From Glycine soja (lineage: Eukaryota > Streptophyta > Magnoliopsida > Fabales > Fabaceae), in contig NC_041002.1 in assembly GCF_004193775.1 (NCBI RefSeq), positions 19,029,535 to 19,093,534 on the forward strand: DNA of 64,000 nucleotides, written 5' to 3'. The number at the start of each line of letters is the position of its first letter. Positions within the stretch are counted from its first letter, which is position 1. The notes under the pieces are model-generated. The model saw only the letters and a list, made by a program, of their open reading frames with translations. It was not told the DNA's origin and searched no databases. The translations under genes and the position numbers were made by a program. This document shows positions 33,048 through 46,482 of the stretch, in pieces.

Positions 33048-34653
33048 CAAGATATATGGGAGCAAGTCAGCATAGGACACCGGAATTGGGGTGAATTCTA
33101 CAGGCTTTTTTGCTGCAAAATTCATTTCTTGGTTGGTGTTTTGGTTTGTGCTAAAGGTGGTGTTCGTCATTGGAAGTGCAGTAGACTGGCTTTGTGGTTG
33201 ATTTAGGGATGGCCTTTGTGGATAACTGGGTGGTGGGTAAGGAGAAGGTTTGTCATTGGCTGAGTAATGACATTGTTGGGTTGGTGGGAAACTTGGCTGT
33301 ATAGGAATGGAAGTCACAACATGGGTTTCTCCCTCATTCTCACCCTCTTCATTTGCCCCAGTTTTTTTGCATTTATCAAAGCATGATGATCAGATTTGCC
33401 TCTTTTTAGACCCACTTCGATCATTTTGCCAGGGAATACCAAATCCACAAAGCTTGAAGGCGTGTAACTCACCATTTTCCATAATATAACACTTTATGTC
33501 TACTATCATTGTTATTATTTCTTTCTTCGTCATTGAGGGAAACACTTGGGTTGCCAGATCCCTCCACCTTTGGGTGTATTCTTTGAAAGATCTGTGCCCC
33601 CTTTTTGCACATGTTCTGTAGTTGCATCCTATCCGAAGCCATTATACTGACACTGCCTAACGAAGGCAACCATTAGGTCCTTCCAAGAATAGACTCGGGA
33701 AGGTTCCAAGTTAGTGTACCAGGTAACAGCTACCCCAGTAAGACTTTCTTGGAAGGAATGTATCAGCAATTCCTCATCTTTTGCGTATGCCCCCATCTTC
33801 CGACAATGCATCTTTAGATGGTTCTTGGGGCAAGTATTCCCCTTGTACTTGTCAAAATCCAGCACCTTGAACTTGGGAGGGGTGATGATATTGGGTACTA
33901 GGAACAACTCTTCTAGGTTAGCAAAGGCATAATCTTCACCTCCTTTAATGGCTCTGAGCCTTTCCTCTAGATGATCCAACTTTCCCATTTCTGCCATAGC
34001 ATGAGGATTTTTACTTGTTGTGGAATGCAAAAGGTGTAGTTGTGGGTGATACTGAGGGCCCTCCAAAGTGTTTTGCAGGGGTATACCACCAATTACTTGC
34101 CCTTCAGTGGCATATCTGAGGCAAGGCTCGAAGTCGGCTAGATTGTGGTGGGGAATTTCATGTGTCTCCCCCACGGTTTAAGAGACATGTTCATGACCAG
34201 TTTGGGGTTGTTGGCTCTCAATGGGTATAGGAGTGGACTTATTGACATTCTCATTGGGAGTGTACGCCACATTGGGTGGCGTATAGTTGGGAGGCAAGCC
34301 ATATGGTGGGAAGGCGTGCTTGTTTTGAATTTGCACGTCATGGGGTCGTCCGTACTTCCCAAATCTTTGCCCACCATATCTGAGGTTGGATGATTCATTT
34401 GGTTGAGATCAGATGGGGGCATCGGGTTCACCTTAGCAACAGCCCTGGTAGCGGCAACTACAACCGCATTGGCTTCCATTATCTTCTTCATGCTCATTAT
34501 GACCTCCATCATCGTGGCCATTTGCTCTTTCATGGCCTCCATGTCGGCCTCCATCTGCTCTTGAACCTCCTCTACTTCACCCATTACTCTAGCTCTAGCA
34601 CAGGTTCGGTAAGGGCGCCGTAAAGCGTGTTCTTTTCCTTTTTTTTTTAACAA
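33048..34653 (-). pseudogene. gag: gag pseudogene in the 33-38 kb fragment
   Basis: Close relative of the gag in element A: HALRRPYRTCARARV, EEVQEQMEADMEAMKEQM, ITPPKFKVLDFDKYKG, AVTWYTNLEPSRVYSWKDL. A frameshift near 34170 separates the N-terminal part (34653-34138) from the core (34174-33629). Further breaks follow near 33630 and 33470, and the C-terminal part is lost at 33048. It keeps the reading frame across the site where A has an extra base, which shows A's frameshift is private to A. Confidence 0.85.
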
Positions 34654-36124
34654 TGATTAAGTTCTTTTTTTTTTCAAGGAAAGAATGCAATGAGCAATGC
34701 AACCAATGAACAACACGGATGTATGCAAATGATGCACAGTTGAAGAATTGCGAATTTTTACGTAGGATATGGGGTTGAATCAATTTAGATTTTCAGCATG
34801 GTCCATGACATCTTTATCAAGGTAAAACTAGAAGTTATAGGGACATCGACAGTCCTAAATGTGTTTGGCAATAGACAAAGCAGCGATGTAACTCGATCCA
34901 TCTTTTCCCCCAATTTTTTGCAAGATGGTTACTTCCATACTTCAACTTGACTTGATGAACCTTTTCATAAAAGCACGAGCTTGGTTCAACCCCATAACCC
35001 AAGGAATGGCAATTTTGACCGCCAATACTTCAACAACATTTCATAGGGATGAAAGACTCGGGAATATGCATGCTATGCATGGAAAATGTAATTATGAGAT
35101 TGAGATGCCCGAAGAGACATCATTTCCTAGTTAACCATACATTAGGTACCATGCTCAATCATTTTGTTTTGTTGTTATTTTTTTTTTAGAAATGGGTTTA
35201 TGATCCCAACATGGTTGGCTCATGGTACCTCACACATGCAACTAAGAATGCAGTATGAATTTTCACGCCTCCCCTTTTTTTGTTTTCATTTTGCAGATGA
35301 AAATGCAAGGATCATGCATGAGCAAACATGAAAACAAAAGGTATGCGGTTTGTAGGACAAAAAGTATGTTAAACGCATAAGAATGATGATGCAATGACTC
35401 ATGCAAAATGTGATGCTAGAATATGATAACGGACAAATGCAGGAATGATATGTTCATTATGATGCCATGAAGAGATGCTTATGCGATGCATGATATGAAT
35501 GCATTTACGGACACGAGAGCCCGGAAAATTATCTCTTCTTAATTGTGCATTCGGGGACGCAGTGCCCCATGTGTAGTTAAGAAGGTGATATGGACCTTCC
35601 AGCTTCCCATGACAAAAGACGAGACCAACATTCAACACGTGCGTGACGACATGATGTAGACGCGCAAAAGCATAACACGGGGATGTACACAACATAGCAA
35701 TATCCACAAATAATCATACAGCAAAGGCATACATGACATTTAGGTTATATGCATGGCAGTGTTTAAAAGGCACGCAACATATTTGGTTCATGCCCCTATT
35801 ATCAGAGAGAAAAACTCTAGATGAGGGTTCACTATAATCAAGCAAGTCGGAGATCTAGCATGACCACAGATTCACCTCCACTCCTTATGTTCCCATGGAC
35901 CCGGGTATAGGGCCCCTTTTCAACTCACCGTGTGTGTAAATAGTGTTGGTGTTTGTGTGCATCAAATGAATAAATATTTACCTCATGCACACATTTTAAA
36001 AAAACACAATAAAAGCATCAAAAGATTTTATATATACAAGAACATACGAAAAAAAGACAGAAAAAAAAGGGAAGTCATGGTAAGGAAAGCACACTGATTG
36101 ATTGGCCTAACTCTCTAAAAACAG
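34654..36124 (-). other. Leader of the 33-38 kb fragment (ORF1 deleted)
   Basis: No gene. It aligns with element A 10813-11760 and then, from about 35640, with A 13090 onward. The 1.3 kb that carries ORF1 in A is absent. The join lies within the direct repeats that flank ORF1 in A. Confidence 0.7.
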
Positions 36125-36144
36125 TCCCCAGTGGAGTCACCAAC
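36125..36144 (-). other. PBS of the 33-38 kb fragment
   Basis: The minus strand reads GTTGGTGACTCCACTGGGGA, one base different from element A. Confidence 0.8.
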
Positions 36145-38471
36145 TATCGCAACCTACCCTCCGGCGGGAGGGCGACGCGAGGGCTCACGGGTGCGTCTTC
36201 CATGGGAGAAAGATGCACGGAGTCGCCACCAATGTTTATTCGAGGAAAACGTTGTAAAAACCGGAAAAGATGTGGTCTACGAACTTTAAGTGTGAAAGGT
36301 TCGGGAGTTGTATTTATGCACGGGGAAGGTATTAGCACCCCACGCGTCCATCTCAAGGGACGACAACCTTCAATCAAGTGTGCAAATATGACTTCAATTT
36401 GTTTTATTTTCCCTTTTACGTTTTTTAATGTATTTTTATGCCTTTTGTATTTTTTATCTTTTTGTGGTCGACAAGGGTGTTTCCTTTGCTCCTACGTATT
36501 CCTCAATTGTGATAAGGAAATCAGACCTACGTAGTTCTTTCAAAAGGGGCGAATCAAGTGATTCTTTTTACTTGGAAGGGGGTCATTTAAGGTGTTGGAC
36601 CTTAAAATGATCCATTTTACTTGGTGAGAAAGCTAAGGCGTTGGACCTCTAACCATCTCACGAGGTCGACAAAAGCGGGGCTTTTGCTCCTCCGTATCCT
36701 CCATCGAAGAGGAAATAAGACCTACGTAGTTTTCGCAAAAGCGGTAAAGTTACATGTTGATTTTATGCTTTTGAACGGTCCATGTTAACCGATAAAAGCA
36801 AAGAGGATCGTTTAAGGCGTTGGACCTCAAAACGGTTTTTAGTGATTTTTTGCGGACAAAGCTTGATTTGTGAGTTAATTTTAGCCTTAGTTTCACTTTG
36901 GTTATTAGTCAATTGATCCAAGGAAACTTCCAAAGAAAAACGTCCGATTGATTTTTTTGATTATTTTATTCAAAGATATTTTGATTATATTATTATTATT
37001 TTTCAAGATATTTTGATTATTTTATTATTATTTTGCTTTTTTTGGTTTAACCAAGATTACAACGTGAATGATCGGTTAGATTTTGTTTTAATAGTGACTA
37101 AACGAGATTACAACGTAAATGATCGGTTGAAATTCATTTTATCATTTATTAGGTGAGAAAACGACTTAAATAAACGGTTAAAGCACGTTAAAAACGGAAG
37201 AAAAGAAAAATGATAGTAAGCGAAATTAAAGTGAAAGTACACAAAACAAGTAGGGACCACTGAGGGTGCATAGAATGAATTGAAAGATTCGATTTCGGGA
37301 ACTTACCGGTTGAAGACCAAAGAACGATGAAGAACGGTGAAGAACAATGAAGAATTTCCACAGAATCGCTTACGGAAGCGTTACGGAAGCACTTCGACTC
37401 GATTTTTCTTCACGAAAACTTGTTTTTTGCCCAAAATAGCCGAAATGCATAGCTAAGGGGTGATGAGAGTTTTTGAAACAGCCCCCCCTCCCCTATTTAT
37501 AGGGAAAAAGAGAGGTGCTTGCCGCCCAGAGACTTAATGAAGAAGATTTCTAAGCGCACCCGAATTACTAAGTTCACCCCCCTTTTCGTATTTCACGGAA
37601 AAGTTACAGAAGCCTTACGGAAGTGTTTCAGATTTGATTTTCATCTTTTTTTCTCTTCCCTTTCACCAATGTTAAGTGAAATATGCTTACCCAAGGTTTT
37701 TGGAAATTTTACGGAAACATTACGGAAGTCATGGAAACCATTTTTCAAAAACGTGGAGGAGCTTGCCGCCCAGTTGCTTCCTCCTTAAGCAACCCAACTT
37801 CCAAAATGTTCCTGAAGGGCCTAGACTCAAAATGCTATTTACACCCCTATCTTGATAAGTTCACCCCCCTTTTTCGTAATTTACAGAAAAGTTACGGAAA
37901 CCATACAGAAGCATATATGACTTAACTTTCTTATTTTTTCTCTTCCCTTTCACCAATGTCAAGTGAAATATGCTTACCCAAGGTTTTCGAAAACTTTACG
38001 GAAGCATTACAGAAGCAACGGAAGCAACGGAAGCCCCGAAAACCATTTTTCAAAAACGTGGAGGAGCTTGCCGCCCAGTTGCTTCCTCCTTAAGCAACCC
38101 AACTTTCAAAATGTTCTTGAAGGGCCTAGACTCAAATTTCTATTTACACCGCTAGTTTACTAAATACACCCCCTTTGCCCCCTTTTTGCTGATTCTTTTT
38201 TCATAACGTTACGGAACCTTACGGATTACGTAATGATACTTGTTTTCTTTCCGTAATGTCATGAAGCTTTACGGATTACACAACCATCCCCTTTTAGACT
38301 TCCAGAATGTTACGAAACTTTACAGATTGCGCAATAATGTTTCCTTTCGACTCACGGCATGTCACGGAACTTCACGGATTGCCTAACGATGGGTGTCAAG
38401 TTCCTCAAAGCGGTCATGCAAAGGTTGCATGCCACCAAACATTGGTCCCTGGACGAAATTAGGGTATGACA
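36145..38471 (-). mobile_element. LTR of the 33-38 kb fragment (2327 bp)
   Basis: TGTCATACCC at 38471 to TTGCGATA at 36145 (terminal CA mutated to TA). TATA at 37494-37501 (minus), donor-like GTAAGT at 37301-37306 (minus), two TACGTAG hairpin modules (~36495-36535 and ~36690-36730). A block with CGTGGAGGAGCTTGCCGCCC occurs twice (37754, 38060), giving an internal duplication of about 300 bp. Confidence 0.88.
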
Positions 38472-38484
38472 GTTGCCCCTCTTT
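38472..38484 (-). other. PPT of the 33-38 kb fragment
   Basis: AAAGAGGGGCAAC on the minus strand directly before the LTR start. Confidence 0.8.
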
Positions 38485-38552
38485 ACTTACCTTTTATCGG
38501 AGATAGGAGGAAAGTAAAGATAAGACACCGATTTCGTCCATCTTAGCCAATG

Positions 38553-39033
38553 AACAAGCCAACATTTTCCTGATAGCATATACAAATGAAAAAGTTGAGG
38601 TAGAAACTTTTTCTAAATTTGATACCTCTTCTAGTGTTTCATCAAACGATGAAGAAGATAAGCCTTATGATGTTCTTCAAAATTATCATACGATTTCATT
38701 TTAGTGCCAAAAATATAAAGAAAAATATAAAACATCCATTTTTGAAAACACTTAGCTAAAGAAATCAAACAAAGTTTCAAAAAAGAAAATCTAGACTTTG
38801 GAAGAGAGTCTGATCTAGGCCAGTTAGATAGACGAATCCTCTATAGTTGAAAAACTAATAGAGGAAGTAACTTGTCTTGCAAAAGACTTTGGGAAGTTTT
38901 AGGAAAGCTCAAACACATTAACCATGCTATTAAAATTTCATCAACTTCCTAATGATAAGCTAGTTTAGGTCTAGAAAAAGGAGCATTATCTTCCAAGTTG
39001 CAGTTTGATTTAGACAAATGTGACCTTTGTGGT
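38553..39033 (+). pseudogene. gag: Ty1/copia gag fragment (C-terminal, up to zinc knuckle)
   Basis: Degenerate plus-strand coding: EVETFSKFDTSSSVSSNDEE and a KCDLCG start of a zinc knuckle at about 39018-39033, where the solo LTR splits it. Multiple stops. Confidence 0.55.
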
Positions 39034-40330
39034 TGTCGCAACCTACCCTTTGACGGGAGGGCGGGGTAAAAAACAAAACTATGTCTTCCAAAAAAGCAAA
39101 ACATGTGGAGTTGCCACCAAAGTTTATTTGAGGAAAACATTAGAAAAACCAAAACGAAAATAAGGGTTCGGGAGTTGTTTACGCATAGGGAAGGTATTAG
39201 CACCCCACGTGCCCATTACAAGTGACGATAGCCTTTAATCGAGTGTGTTCAACATGACTTCAGAATTATTTTCTTTTTCCTTTTTATATTTTTATTTTTT
39301 TGGGGTTGACAAGGGTGTTGCCTTTGCTTCTATGTATCCTCAGGTGCAATGAGGAATTTAGACCTACGTAGTTCTTTAAGTCTTCATGTTTGTGTGTTAA
39401 ATTGATTTTATGTTTTTGAAAGATTTATTTTAATCGCGAACAAAAAGTCCTTTAAGGTGTTCAACCTTGAAACGATGTTTTAAGTTTTGAAAAGCGGAGA
39501 GAATCGTTAAGGCGTTGGACCTTGAAACAATCTTTTAAATTTTGAAAAGCAGAGAGAATCATTAAGGCATTGGACCTTGAAATGATCTCAAGTGATATTT
39601 GATAAAAAGAAGTTAGTTATGAGTTGGTTTTATCTTGGTTTTGTTTATTAACTTTCAATTTTTTTAAAGACAAATTTACAACACTAGTGATCGGTTAAGA
39701 TTGAACTTTACAAAGAAAAACGAGATCACCGATGATGGATGGAGGAAATGAATATGCACAAAACAACAAGGGGGACCCATAAGGTTGCCTAGATCACATT
39801 CAAATCTTAAAAATAAAGCTAATCGATGGTCGCATGAAAATACCGAACAAGGAACGATGTAGAGATTGATCATAGTCGCGATTCGGTAGCGCCTCGGCCT
39901 CGTTTCCTCTTATTTCTTCTTCTTCTTTCTCTCTTCTGTCAATTCCCTCACCTTTTGACCCTTGGAACCCTTTCTCTGCCTCCCCTTCATGCCTATTTAT
40001 AGAAAAAGGGCACTTGGGACCATGGCAACTCGCCTAAGCGAGCTGAGACTTACTGCTGAAGTAACTAGCTCACCCAGGTGAGCTAGTTTCTTCACCCTGA
40101 AGTCATTTGGGGGCCTAGGCGAGCCAGAGGCTAGCCTGGGTGAGCTAGGGTCCAGGAAACTCAATAAAAGGATCCTTTTGCCCCTCCTTTTTGGTATTTT
40201 TCTCATTCTTGATCAAAACACTGAATGATCATCTATTTCACACTGTAACTGGCGTTCAACATCATAAGTCGACTAGCAAGGATCAAAAGATCAACGAACG
40301 ATAGTCCCTGGACGAAATTAGGGTATGACA
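39034..40330 (-). mobile_element. Solo LTR (1297 bp) with perfect TSD GTGGT
   Basis: TGTCATACCC at 40330 to TTGCGACA at 39034. No PBS or PPT adjoins it; GTGGT occurs at 39029-39033 and again at 40331-40335. Size and the GGCGAG-rich core match the LTR of element C, so it is the same subfamily. TATA at 39994-40001 (minus). Confidence 0.93.
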
Positions 40331-40335
40331 GTGGT

Positions 40336-42210
40336 AAGTTTAGACAGTCTAAGTTCAGATGCATCCACAAAAAGAAGCAAAGGTCTATGGGTACTAATGA
40401 TACTGGACACAAAAAGATTTGGGTACCAAAATATCAGATTGTTCCTATTGCAGATATCCTTGGTAGGAAAAGGTCAGGGTTTAAGCCGATACCTGGATAG
40501 TGGCTGCTGATGACACGTGATGGGGGAAAGGTTTATGTTCCTCCACCTAAAACCAATTGAAGGAGGAACTGTTACCTTTGGAGGCATGAGAAAAGGATAG
40601 ATCACTTGTATAGGTAAAATTGGTATTCCTTCTCTAAACTCCATAGACAATGTCTTATGTGTTGAAGAACTAAAATATAATATGCTAACCATAAGTCAAT
40701 TAAGTGATAGTGGTTATAGTATGTCTTTCAACAAAGACCTGTGTATAATTAAGACAAAAGATGACAAGTCCTTCTTGATTTCCAAAGAACACAACAATTT
40801 GTATAAGATTGATTTGAAAGGTCTTAGCAAATAAAATGTAACATGTATGCTATCCAGAGAAGATGAGAGATGGATTTAGCATAAAAAAACTTGTGCATAT
40901 CAATCTAAAACATGTTTTAAAGCTCTACAACAAGAATTCAGTATAAGGATTGCCTAAGATTTGTTAGGAAATCCATCTTTCCTTTAAAGCATGTCAACAA
41001 GGGAAAATATCAAAACCTCTTTTAAATCTAAAGATGTTGTTTCCACTTCCAGACCGTTACAACTATTTCCTATGGATCTATTTTTACCAACTAGAATGTT
41101 TAGTCTGGGAGGTAAGAAATATGCCTTGTCATAGTCGATGACTTTTCAAGATATACATGGGTATACTTCCTTGCACATAAGCATGCGTTTTTCAAGGTCT
41201 TTGAGATATTTTGTAAGATGGTTCAGAATGAAAAAAAAGGTTTTCTATCTCTTCTATTAGAGGTGACCAGGGAATTGAGTTTGAGAATGCTAAGTTCAAA
41301 TCATTTTGTGAGAGGAATAAATTTTCTACAACTTCACCTCATCGAGAACACTTCAACAAAATGGGATAGTTGAAAGGAAAAATAAAACTCTATAAGAAAT
41401 GGCTAGGACCATGGTTTGTGATTACTCACTTCCTAAACACTTATGGGAAGAGGTAATAAACACTGCTTGCTATGTTTAAAATAGAATATGAATAAGAGCA
41501 TTGATAAAAAAGGCTCCTTATGAATTATGGAGAGGAAGAAGACCCAATATTTCATACTTTCATTCTTTCAGATATGAGTGTTTTATCCTTAACACTAGAG
41601 ATAACTTGCAAAATTTGATTCAAAAGTGGATAAAGGAATCTTCCTAGGGTATTCTGATACTCCTAAAGCATATAGAGTATTTAACACAAGAACTTTAGTT
41701 GTAGAAGAATCCATCCATGTTAAGTTGAATGATGGTTTGACAATTTATAGGAAGCTATCATATCTTGAGAATGATTTTGCAAATATGCAGATAGGTCCGT
41801 TAATTGTACCTAAAGTAGATGAAATCAAACAGTTTGATAAAATCCTTCCTCAAAATGGAGAATCATGTTATCAACAACCTCAAATGAAGAACTGGAAGTT
41901 TGACAATTATCACTCTCAAGATCAGATCATTGAAGATCGAATTGAAGGAGTAAAAAATCAGATCATCATTTAAAGATCTTGCGTCTTATGTCCTCGTGTT
42001 TGAAATAGAATATAAGATGATAAGTAAAGCACTGGCAGATGATGACAAGATCATTGCAATGGAAGAAGAACTCCTCAGTTCACTAGAAATGATGTTTGGA
42101 CACTAGTTCCCAAGTTTGAAAATAAGAGCATTATTGGAACAAGATGGATGTTCAAAAATAAACTGGATGAACAATGTAAGGTGGTAAGAAACAAAACTAG
42201 GTTAGTAGCT
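40336..42210 (+). pseudogene. pol: Ty1/copia pol remnant: protease, integrase, RT start
   Basis: In order: a YLDSGC protease-like motif (~40490-40507, followed at once by a stop), integrase pieces (KKYALS, QQNGIVERKNKTL near 41355-41395, LWEEVINTACYV), then 41626-41973 with GIFLGYSDTPKAYRVF and RTLVVEESIHV. RT-start sequence follows (IIGTRWMFKNKLDEQ near 42132). Stops and frameshifts throughout. RT is interrupted by an insertion at 42211 and resumes at 43567. The motif order protease-integrase-RT defines Ty1/copia; the wording of the motifs resembles SIRE/Maximus (inference). Confidence 0.8.
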
Positions 42211-43565
42211 ATTAGGGTTTTATTTCACGTTAGATTCAACTTAAAGGACAAGTGTTACCTAATCATGATGTAGTAACAAAACTATCGTCTAGGTCGTCTC
42301 TCAAAGGAATAAACAAGGGATTCATGTAATTATTTAACTAAGAACTAGGTTTTTGTATTTTTGTTTTATGATTGTCATGAAATGAATAACATAAAATAAA
42401 TTGCAATAAAAATTAAATGACAATAAAATAATTAAGTAAAGATAGAAATATTAGACTTAGATGCTGACGTCGATCTTGATGAATGAATGTCTAGGTTTGA
42501 ACTTGAAATTCGCTCAATCCACTATAACTTCACAATTCTCTACTCATCCCTCTTTCTCATCCCCAATTCACTAATGTATTATACCGTAACTTCAACATGG
42601 TCGTAGATTTTAAAGTACTTGTTTGATACCCAATCCCTTGGACATACCAACACAAGAAATCAGCTCGATCCATTGTAACTTCACAATTCGCTACTCATCT
42701 CTCTTTCTCATCCCCAATTCACTGATGTATTCTACCACAACTTCAACATGGTCTTAGATTCTAAAGTACTTATATGATACCTAATCCCTTGGACATATTG
42801 ACACAAGAAAGCAACATTAATGGTCGAGAATTAGCAAGGCTTAACCAAGATTATTCTATCCCTAGAGATAATCCTAATTAAGCATTTGATTCATGTTTGG
42901 GTTTCAACAAGTCTCCCCGAAGTGCATGTCAATTCCTGAATTCATGTATATGATGGCAAATCAAATAAAGGCATTAAGTACAAAAACAAATAAAGAACTC
43001 AAGATGAAGTATTGAATTGATAAATTTAAGGTGAAACATGGTTCATCCTTTCCTCTCCTAGGTGGAAGGAATTGCATTTATAAAAATAATACAATGAAAC
43101 CTAGAGTGTCTAATGGTATAATGGAGGTGTCTAGTAGGTGGAAGTCTAAAATATAATTCTAAGAGTTGCTCGGGACTTCTACCCCATTACAATGAATGCT
43201 TAGCCTCCTAGTTATAAAATTGTTTCTTAGTTTAATTAAGGAGATAATCACAAGAAATTACAAACAAATAATATCTCTAATTAATTTAAGTAATTATCTT
43301 CTTCTTTAACTGATTTATTATTGAAAAGTATATTGCTCTTGATTTTCCTAATTTTATCTTCAATTTCTCCTTCCAAAACTTTTTGTTGATTTTGCTGAAA
43401 AACTATCAAAAATTCATTAAAAATAACTAAAACATAAAATTGTACCTAAGACAAAGTAAAAACTGAATTTAAAGCTAATTTGATTGAAAACAAGGCTTAA
43501 ATTTAACTAAAATGCCAAAACTTCAGAAAATGCATATGAAAATACGGTAAATTTGATGTTTATCA
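42211..43565. mobile_element. 1.36-kb insertion in copia RT, with internal ~146-bp duplication
   Basis: It is bounded by GTAGCT at 42205-42210 and 43566-43571, a candidate 6-bp duplication, and removing it restores the copia RT order. The minus strand would begin TGATAAACATCAAATTT and end AAACCCTAAT; no clear terminal inverted repeat is seen. A block with AACTTCACAATTC and CAACATGGTC occurs twice in tandem (~42515-42660, 42661-42806). No ORF. Could be a solo LTR or a small non-autonomous element. Confidence 0.6.
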
Positions 43566-43566
43566 G

Positions 43567-43740
43567 TAGCTCAAGGCTATAAGTAGCAAGAATGTACAAA
43601 TTTCAAAGAAACCTTTGCTCCTGTTGCTAGACTTGAAGCTACAACAATCATGCTTGCTTTTGCTACTCATAAAAATATAAAGCTTTTAAATGTATGTTAA
43701 AAGTGCTTTCTCTAAAATGAGGAAGTGTATGTTAAACAAT
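43567..43740 (+). pseudogene. pol: Ty1/copia RT fragment
   Basis: Continues the RT frame: NFKETFAPVARLEATTIMLA and FATHKNIKLLNV, then degenerate. It ends where an LTR-like TGTAACATCCC sequence begins at 43740. Confidence 0.75.
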
Positions 43741-43963
43741 GTAACATCCCTGATTTTTTTACTTCTCGTTGACTCACATACTATGACACTTCACACGGTG
43801 GCACTTCACTCCATAGCTATCCCTTTTCGAGACCTTAAAAATCAGCTCTATCTACTTCGAGGATCAATGATTGACCCCACAAGCCAAAACAAGAATTTTC
43901 AATGTGCTTTGTTCTCACTCACACGCTTTTCGGGAAACTTCCTAGAAGGTTACCTATCCCAAA
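43740..43963 (+). mobile_element. LTR-start fragment interrupted by element G
   Basis: Begins TGTAACATCCC and ends at TACCTATCCCAAA, where the next LTR starts. No coding content. Likely the 5' end of another LTR. CCAAA (43959-43963) would be the left target duplication of element G. Confidence 0.45.
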
Positions 43964-46439
43964 TGTAACACCCTGAAATTTCGATAACTGAAAATAGATG
44001 TTTGATGTTTTTCTTGTGTTATTTGATTACTTGATTAATTTGGATGAGTTGAGGTATTGTGTGAATTTGTCATGTGTGATTTGCTTGATGTGGATGCTGA
44101 GTTATGTGGAGTTTTATTGACTTAGGATGAAATTATGAGATTTCAAGTTTTACCTAAACCTGTTCCGATAAAACTCTGATCCTGAGTTCATTAACCTTTG
44201 AATCACCTTCAAATTTGGACTATAGGATTGAAACCCATTTTTTCACCTTTTGACCGATGGGATTTCCAAAATAACATATGAAGTATGAGATATGATATTT
44301 TCACCAAAGCAGTAATATTTGTTGGAGCATAATTCGCCCAAGCGATTCTGAGTTGGATCAACTCGCCCAGGCGAGCAAAATTTCACCAAGGCAAGTTTTT
44401 AGGCTAAAAATATGTTCAGCAGCATAAAACAGTCATTTTGCTTCCATCTTTTTCCCCAAACCCTCACCCAACACCCCAACCTCCTCCTTCACCGCCACCG
44501 ACCACCGGTGACTGCCACGAGCTACCTTTGCTTGCCGTAAGACTACTGCATAGAAATGAACACTTTAATCGGAGCAGAATCTTTAAAACTCAACTCGAGG
44601 ATTCAATAGAGAATGGAGCCTCCAATCCTCCCTTCGCGGTTTCTTTGAGGTAATTGTAATTTCTAAGCCTTCTCCTAGTTAGTTTGAGCCTATCTTTGCA
44701 TCTCTTTTGACTTGGGTACCATTATTGGATGTTTTTACACTTCCTTTGATAACCCATTGAAAATGAGACGTTGTAAAAGTTTCTTTTTTATAAAATAGAC
44801 TTCATTTTTGTAACCTTCGCTAAACCCTGGTTACAGTGGTTTGATTAAAATTTCAAAATGACGTCTCTTTGATGTGGATCTCAAAACACCCCTTAGCCTT
44901 TTTAAATTGAATGGGTATTTGACCCCAAAAGTTGATATTAACCTTATCTTTGAAATCTTTACTAAATTATCTTCGATTTGGTATATAGAGCTTTGTGTTT
45001 GGACGAATGAACGTGATTCTAAGAGATCTTAGAACAACACTGTAAGGAACTAACGAAGAGATATACATAGGTGAGGGGAGTTTATTGTTTGTTTACAGCT
45101 TTTGATACCATAGTTGGGGTTAGGGAGCCTAATTATGAGAATGTATGTTTGTCCCTGTGCATGCTGGTTTTCAAGAAAAACTGTGTTTTTGACTAATGGG
45201 ATGTGATATATTTGTTATTAATGATTGAAATTGTCAATGATGTTGTTGTAATGATTGGAATTTTTGGGAAAAGTCTTAATTACAGAGGAGACTCTGCCCA
45301 AAATTTTATATTTGTTCTTCTATTTACTTATTTATTAAATTTTAAATGGGCATACTAGTTTGTTTGGAATAACATAGTTCTCCTTTTTAATTTAGATTTT
45401 TCCTTAAAATATCAGTCTGATGATATTATGGATTGTTGTTGTATGAGGTTTATGTTGCCTGGAGACTTGGGAAATGTGAATCCCATGAATGAATTTATAT
45501 GTATGTATGTGGAATGTGATTGCTTGTGATGTTGATGATGATGTTAAGGTGAGATGATATTAATGTTGATGATAATGTTGAGATGAGATGATGTTGATGT
45601 TGATAATGATATTGAGATAAGATGATGTTGATGTTGATAATGACATTGAGATGAGATGATGTTGATGTTGATGATGTCATTGTGATGATGTATGTTGTGT
45701 ATGTGCATGAGGGGTACAGTGAACATGTTGGATATCCCTGGAGGGGGAAATAGAGTGTTTAAAGAGTTTTAAGCATCCCTGGAGAAAGAAGAGGATGACT
45801 TAGAATCTTTAACTATCCATGGTTAGTGCATTGATGATACTCATGTTTCATACTTCATATTGCATGGAAATAGTATAAACTTTGTTAGTAAGTACTCGTA
45901 GTTTTTCATGAGGAAAAATACTTGTACTTTGGGACATGTCACCCAGTTTTGAACTTCCTTGAAACTCAGGTAGATCACGATAGGGGGAAGTTGCCTGTGC
46001 ACGATAGGGTGACCTCGACACTTGCTGCCTAGCTTTCCTAAGTGAGAGTGTCATTTAGACACGCTTAGTCTATTTCTTGATGAATGGTACCACATTGCAT
46101 TTTAGAAATAACTTAAGTGCATGCATCATTCTGAGCATAATTGATTTGAATTATGGAAAAGTTGATGACTAGTTTATTAATTGTATGTCGAACTGATGGA
46201 TTATTGAAAATGACTATGGTTATTTTTATTGCTTTCTTGTTAATCATTGTCATTTCGTGTTTTTTGATCTTATATAGTAAACTCACCTTTGCAATTTTTG
46301 TACCATGTGATTGGCGTCCGTGATGATCTCAAACTTTCGTTCGCAGGAGTAGATGAGCAGCAGTAGGTGACTTGGAGGGAAGTCTTTTGTTGGAGCCACC
46401 AAGCCGACATGATAACGTTTGAATGATGTATAGTGATTT

Positions 46440-46482
<43 letters not shown>

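Larger units (their letters stand above)
33048..38552 (-). mobile_element. Rearranged fragment of the dominant family: PPT - LTR - PBS - leader - gag
   Basis: On the minus strand: 68 bp of pre-PPT sequence and PPT (38552-38472), a complete LTR (38471-36145), PBS (36144-36125), a leader lacking ORF1, and gag (34653-33048). One LTR has element 3' sequence before it and 5' sequence after it, so this is not a simple insertion. Neither outer end is an LTR terminus; both join copia gag sequence directly. It probably arose by recombination or deletion among tandem or nested copies. Confidence 0.75.
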
